64,000 bases of DNA from assembly GCA_023213395.1 (NCBI GenBank), contig CM041465.1, positions 4,030,001 to 4,094,000 on the forward strand. The letters run 5' to 3'. Of this stretch, positions 58,643-64,000 are shown in pieces (the first letter of the stretch is position 1; each line of letters begins with the position of its first letter). Under the pieces are notes generated by a model. The model did not search any database. It was not told where the DNA came from and was given only the letters and a program-made list of their open reading frames with translations. The translations under genes were made by a program, and so were the position numbers. Source of the stretch: Cycas panzhihuaensis. Lineage: Eukaryota > Cycadophyta.

Positions 58643-61600
58643 ACAAGTTCTACCTATTAGTTGGAAGAAAGATAAAACAAAGTAATGCACATGTTGGGCG
58701 CTGCCTAATAAAACCAAAAGGGAAGGCTACCAAGAGGAAGTAGCACCAATATGAAGGGAGAAAGAATGATTTCCTTACTGGTGGGTCCTCAGTATGGTTG
58801 CCTACAGAATCATGTCTATGGGATGGTAACTACACTTAGTTAGGATTAGGTTGGTCAACAGAAGGCTCTGAAATATAGAGTTAATCCAACAAGTGAGGGA
58901 AATCACCCGCACAGGGCGTTTGTGCATCATAACGCAGTTTTGGGACTCACGAATGGTGCACAACTTCCCTCTAGGTAACTCAGGTTTGGTTTTGGGGGTA
59001 GCACAAGCGAGGGATATCCTCGGTCTCCCGAGTAACCTCAAGAAGTAGGTGTTCTCGCCCTTGAATGGCTGAAAGAGAAGGGCAAGACCAAATGAGGGAA
59101 TAGATCCTTGTGGAAGATGAAGAGGTGCGAATAGAGTATATGTAAGCAAGTGACACAGGAGGTGCACACTTGCGATGATGGCATTCGACAACCACCTCAC
59201 GAATAGGACCAACCCAAAGGAGGAGACGTCAAGATTATTTGCTTAATGTTAGTGTGATAGGGCTAGACAAGGATGTGCTGGAGGATGGATCCTCCCTAGG
59301 ATAACCCACCAAAAGTGAGTTTAGATAAATAAAGGATGATGACAAAAGAAGCTTTCACCATCCTACGTGTGAAGGGTTCAATCTTTGATGTGTTATGGTG
59401 AAGTAAGATCTAACTAGTTGTATGTATGTATAAACAAAAGGCAAAGGGATCGTATAAAAATAACAAGTGTACCCTCATTTACTCTCAAATGTAAGTCCTC
59501 ACTCTCTTTTCACTTTAATACAAGAGAAAAAGGGAATGAAGAAGGAAAACCAATCAAGCACAAATATGTACGCTAAAGATGTAAAGCCTAAAAGGGGATG
59601 TATGTAATCAAGTGAAAAGAGGGAGGGTATAGTTCCTATCTCATGCTCTTTCCTAAGAATACAAATATAGCATGCATATGCAAATGGTAGATGTAAACAA
59701 GTTCCTTTCCTTGTCTCATTTTATGTTTTGATTATGTAAGCAAGTAAACTTAAAAAACAAGAAAAGAGAAAAGAGTTGTGAAGAGAGGAGGGTGGTGTAC
59801 TTAGAAGGTTATGCAGCTGAAGCAAGGATGCCATCTTATACTACACTTGCTTCTCCCTTTCTTTTTCCTAACATGTGGGCAGCATAGAGTGATGGTGTTG
59901 GGGCTCCCTTGCCTTCCTCAAACTGAAAGGAAAAAAAAGGCAAGGAAACAAAAGGAAAGACTATGCTAGGAACGGAAATGATCAACGAAAGAAAGTGAGA
60001 GACGTACCAGATTGAATCAGTTCTCCTCTATGAATGATGTGGCAGAACCTGCAATCACAAAAGTACTCCACCCTTTTCCAAGGAGCTACTAGAATGCCAA
60101 ATAGATATATATATGTAGATGCAAAATGCCCAAAATGTTGCAAGCAAAGCACTTTAATCAAAGTAAATCTCTAACTAAGAAAACAACTTCTGATCTCCTC
60201 AATACAAGCAAGACAAGATAAAGTACGTGGATGGTTAGCCTCATAATGGCTAACCCTCTAATGTACACACCTCCACACTATCCCCAAGTGCATGAACAAT
60301 AGATTGGGATAGCCTAAGTAGCAGCTAACAATGAGAGAAATAGGTACCTCAAGGTTTGTAAGTATTGTCGACGTTGTAAATGTTGTAATATGCAATGTTT
60401 TGCAACTTTTGACCAAGCCAACACCCAAAGGAGATATGTAACATAACTAAGGGCTAAAATCTCTACCCATGTGAGGCACTCAAGACTGCAACCATTGCAA
60501 CAAGGGGCTATGTACGCTGATACCAACGATGGCCTTCTTCTGAGAGCTTCCTGGTAACTCAAGAAAGACACAAGAGAGGAGGAGGAAAAGAGGAGAAGGG
60601 GGTTTCCATTGAGGAGCATGCCTAGTTGGGTGCGGAACCCGCCTTACCTCCTTTCTCTCACCCTTTTAGGACTTCTACTCGTAGCCTCCTTAGAGAAACT
60701 AGGAGAAAGAAGGAAGGTAAAATGGACAGATAAAGAAGAATAGAGGGGATACCTCCTATATGTGGTGGAAAACTATGAAAAGAAAAGTATGTAAAGTAAT
60801 CCAATCTCTTTTAGGGAAGCTAAAAGGAACAAAATGAAATACACATAAAGTAGTACCTGCTATGACCAAATTGGTGGTAAGTCTACCTAAGAAAATGGTA
60901 GAAAAGCACAGTTTTGTAAGGCTTATAGGTGGATCCCTACAAGGGCTACGAAACATGAAGAGAAGCTTGGTGAAACCTGATGATTATACATGGAGGTGAT
61001 ACTTGGAGCACGTCCTTGCTTGGAGAAGCTTGAACTTGAGCCTGCAACTACAGATCTAAGATGGAGAAGGTAGATATTAGGCTAGGACATAGGTATCTCA
61101 GATGTTGCAGGGTGCTCCTATAGAAAATTGCTTATGAAAGTAGGAGAAGAGAGGAGAATAGATGGAAGAAGAGATGAAAAATAAAGTCTTTTTAGGTTTT
61201 ATACCTAACCCTAGCTTAATTGGATGATTAGGATTAGGCTAGGAATCGGGGGATGACTAAGCCATGTGGTAGTTTTATAAAAAAAGTAAAATTTACCATG
61301 ACAGATTAAAAAAATGATTTGTGAAAGTCACCCCGTGGTAAACTTTACAGTACCATAAAGTTTACCATAGTATCGTGACATTTACTACGATGCGGTGATA
61401 GAAGTAAAAATAAGAGAAAAAAAGGTACCTCAGAGCCCTAAACGAGGGTACCCTAGGCCTAGGAGGGGCTAGCCCTCTATCCAAGTGGCTGGGGATAGTC
61501 ATATGGAAGGGATGACCTAGATTAGATGGGGTACTAGAGAGGTAGGGTTCCTAGGAAGCTGGCAAATAGATAGGAATCTACCAATTACACCTAGCGGGGC

Positions 61601-61894
61601 ACTAGGAGCTATGATACGATGATAAGGGTGTGAATGGATCACACGGGCTAAGTGACGCTTGGGACAACATGGAGGTGCATAGGAGGGTTATGGAGTGCCA
61701 TAGGGATGCATGTCCCACAGATCATCATAGGCTGATAGAGTGTTAAGCAATATGATCAAGCAACAGATGCAAGATAATCGCTCAAATGTATTAATTAGTC
61801 ATGCAGTAAAAGGATGCTTCAATCTACCATTTTGAAGGAGAGACAAAGGTAAAGGATAGAAGCATACCTCCACTTACCTTAGTTAACTTACCAA
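58643..61894 (-). other. Unassigned 5' region, second copy
   Basis: The duplicate of 28805-32047, with very few differences. The minus-strand frame 58802-59212 (136 codons) is open here but broken in the first copy, and I cannot name it. The primer-site-like word lies near 58695 and the minus-strand tatatatat near 60105. No LTR boundary is evident. Confidence 0.5.
61336..61367. other. Hairpin H1, second copy
   Basis: The stem tggtaaacttt with aaagtttacca is unchanged from the first copy, with loop acagtaccat (one base different). Confidence 0.8.
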
Positions 61895-62471
61895 GAACCC
61901 ATTCTCGATAGCCGAGAAACACTGCCCCCTTGACAACAGAGCCTCGCAGCTTAAAGGCGTAATGTAATAGTGAATGCTAGCAACACAATGTTAATAGAAT
62001 CTATATATATAAACAAATATAACAATGGTGTGAGCCAAGGGTGATGACAAGTGTCATGGCAGAACACATGGGTGTAGAGGGAAGGACGTGACAATATAGG
62101 GGCTGCCTATGTGTCACTGTATAGACAATAGAAAAAGATAGAAGATGAGGGGGATGCTCCCATCGCAAGAGTACAATGGAAGGATGATGATGACCACACA
62201 TAAGATCAAACAAATGTCATGAATAAGGTGCTATGTCTAGAAGATAAGTCAACACCAGTGGAAGTTATGTGCTAAGAGAGATGCTAAGAGTAGAGCAAAG
62301 AAAACAAACCTAGTGGTCACCATAGTTTAACCTCATTAGCGGCCAGCTTTCAGAGGTACAAACAGATCGTGATATGAAGGACATGATGGCCCGAGACTTA
62401 GGCGATTGGGAAACTAGACAAGCCTCTCAAGGTGGGTCACTGAAGAGAGGAAGATGATGCTCAAGGATGAG

Positions 62472-62972
62472 ATAAACCAGGCTATCCGCCTCAACGTTGA
62501 GAGCTTGAGGAATGTGTCAAATGTCAATGGATGGAAAATAAGCCAACAAGGACCTAGCGATCGGGGCAAGGTCTCTCAAGCATAGGCACCGCACCTAATA
62601 GTCCTGGGTGAGATGGGACACCACAACCTGAGAGTCACAAAGGAGGATGATGGGTCCATGGTGGAAATAGAGCGCATTAGTAAGGGCCTCAATAACATCT
62701 ATGTACTTAGCCTTGTTATTGGTGGCCTCGGGAAGGAAGATCCCAGAACACATAAAGTCGTGTCTCGAAGGGTCATGGAGAATCCATGCAGCAGCAGAAG
62801 GGCCTAGGTTGCTATGACTTTCACCATTGGTGAAGATGAGTAGTTCCATGACAAAATGAATGGAGGTCTCAGTAGAGAAACTGCTAAGAGAGGTGATAGG
62901 TGAAGAGGGCTCAACAATATGAAACCATCGTAGGAGACTTGAGTGGCTATTAATAAAGGCTGCAAAGGGCAT
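62472..62972 (-). pseudogene. Stand-alone RNase H-like frame, region Q'
   Basis: The frame 62595-62972 reads LLIFTNGESHSNLGPSAAAW, EATNNKAKYIDVIEAL and LLCDSQVVVSHL. It has the same Asn and Lys replacements as Q and keeps the later Asp residues. It is open over the same 125 codons as Q. Confidence 0.72.
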
Positions 62973-63407
62973 GAAGACCCTAAAATGGGGCTACATAAGG
63001 GCAAAGGAGACTATTTGGTGGATGGGAAAGAACCAACAGCAAAAATGCCCCTCTAGGGTGCTAAAGGTTGCTTAAGGAAGTGAAGCGTGGTCCCAGGTGG
63101 GAGGCCACTCCCTTTGGGAGCTCCAAAGGCACAAACTGGTAGCAAAAATAGGTTCTGGATGGTGAAAGGAGCCAAACGAGTATAAACTCAAGTATATAGG
63201 GGGATGGCATGCAAAATGAGATAAAAGGGGCCTCACAGGGCCAAAGAGGGGGGCACCATAAATGCACCTGAAGGGTAAGGAGAAAAGAGGGCCATAAAGG
63301 CAGAACATAGGATAGACCCAGAAGGCAAAGGTAATCAGGAGAGAGAGATAGGTCTCAAGGGCTATCACGTTGAGAGAAACAAAAGAGGTGTTCATCGAGG
63401 CCCCCAC

Positions 63408-63417
63408 CTATATAAGG
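63408..63417 (+). promoter_or_regulatory. TATA box of the antisense accessory gene, region Q'
   Basis: CTATATAAGG, the fourth unchanged copy. The coding part it would serve lies outside the window. Confidence 0.5.
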
Positions 63418-63927
63418 AAAACTTGATGAAAACAAAATTAATTTTCTCGGGCTCACGATCGATTTAGAGCCCTTTTCCTTACATAGTGGAGTGCTGCCCA
63501 ACTTTGGAGGCACACAGAGAGAGATCAGACCATCGGATCAGGATGCAGAGATAGCGAGCAAAGACCAGGGGGATGAGATGGCATTAGCGAGGCTGGATCT
63601 AGTGAGTGGATCACTCTTTTTCTAACCCATCTCGTCATTTAAGTTTAATGGATTTTTAATACTTTTTAGTGTCATTTTTAGCCCCTTGTGGGCAAATTGA
63701 GATCTCTTGGAGTCTAAATTGGACCCAATGAGAGGGGGGACTAGGTATTAGGTAGCCCTACTCCTAGTGGGCCTGAGCATGGCCCACCTGGGCAAAAAAT
63801 TTTAGATTTTTGGGTGGAAGACCTCCACTTAATGTGAGGGTGTCACTGGCCCTGCGACAAAGACCACGGTGCCACAAACCTTACCATGGGGCTGCTAAGC
63901 TTGCATTAGAAACTCAGTGGGGGCCCA

Positions 63928-63959
63928 TGCTAAACTCTGTGGTACTACAGAGTTTAGCA
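63928..63959. other. Hairpin H2, region Q'
   Basis: A perfect 13-bp stem (tgctaaactctgt with acagagtttagca) with loop ggtact. Confidence 0.8.
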
Positions 63960-64000
63960 CAGTGTGAAGATAGATAAATAAAAAACATAAAGGATGGCCT

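Larger units (their letters stand above)
36098..64000. repeat. Second copy of the A-B higher-order block
   Basis: Collinear with 1 onward. The offset is 36097 in the A integrase tail, about 37075 after the 979-bp duplication, about 36945 in P/B1, and about 29845 to the B2/Q part because the 7.1-kb duplication is absent. All nested insertions and their breakpoints are shared. Confidence 0.93.
61895..64000 (-). mobile_element. 3' accessory region Q', cut by the window end
   Basis: It matches 32048 onward. It contains the RNase H-like frame, the TATA box and hairpin H2. The mobile-domain frame would start just beyond base 64000. Confidence 0.78.

Noticed and set aside
60520-60545. Minus-strand tggtatcagcg resembling an initiator-Met primer-binding site
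   Set aside because: The first copy (near 30670) lacks the match beyond tggtatca, and no LTR end CA lies next to it.
1-64000. CRISPR arrays, tRNA or rRNA genes, bacterial operons
   Set aside because: No regular spaced repeats, no cloverleaf or rRNA-like sequence, and all recognisable proteins are plant retrotransposon types.

Overview
This window is plant nuclear heterochromatin made almost entirely of decayed LTR retrotransposons. I see no cellular gene, rRNA, tRNA or CRISPR. The protein families (a Ty3/gypsy polyprotein of the Tat/Athila type, a Reina-like chromovirus, a plant-mobile-domain-like protein) and the plant-style introns point to a seed plant. The species cannot be told from the sequence.

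Layout. The main family lies on the minus strand. Read right to left, each copy runs gag, gag-PR spacer, protease, reverse transcriptase and RNase H, integrase. A long accessory region follows, with a plus-strand (antisense) reading frame resembling the plant mobile domain and, beyond it, a separate minus-strand RNase H-like frame. Copies abut one another, so the region is a tandem array of two diverged subfamilies, A and B. The order is A1 (1-7072), a Reina-like fragment on the plus strand (7073-9658), accessory region P (9659-~13950), B1 (~13950-21110), B2 (21111-28804), an unassigned 5' region (28805-32047), accessory region Q (32048-36097), A2 (36098-44144), a second copy of the Reina fragment (44145-46675), P' (46676-~50800), B3 (~50800-58642), the 5' region again (58643-~61894) and Q' (~61895 to the window end).

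The second half (36098 onward) repeats the first with the same nested insertions and junctions, so an A-B block of roughly 30 kb was duplicated as a higher-order unit. Later changes distinguish the copies: a 7.1 kb tandem duplication that makes B1 and B2 in the first half only, a 979-bp duplication inside the A2 integrase, a 63-bp repeat difference in the Reina LTR, and small deletions and template-switch-like rearrangements.

The coding frames are broken throughout. In the mobile-domain frame, stops in one copy often face CAG or TGG in another, as expected when cytosines in CHG context are deaminated after silencing. B-type copies share integrase and protease active-site changes, so that lineage was dead before it was duplicated.

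Most notable are the antisense accessory gene (TATA box, acidic low-complexity tail, an intron whose removal keeps the frame), the displaced RNase H frame, and a hairpin that recurs at two distant places in the unit with paired, compensatory stem changes. I could not define the LTRs of the main family. Its boundaries as given are boundaries of homology blocks.
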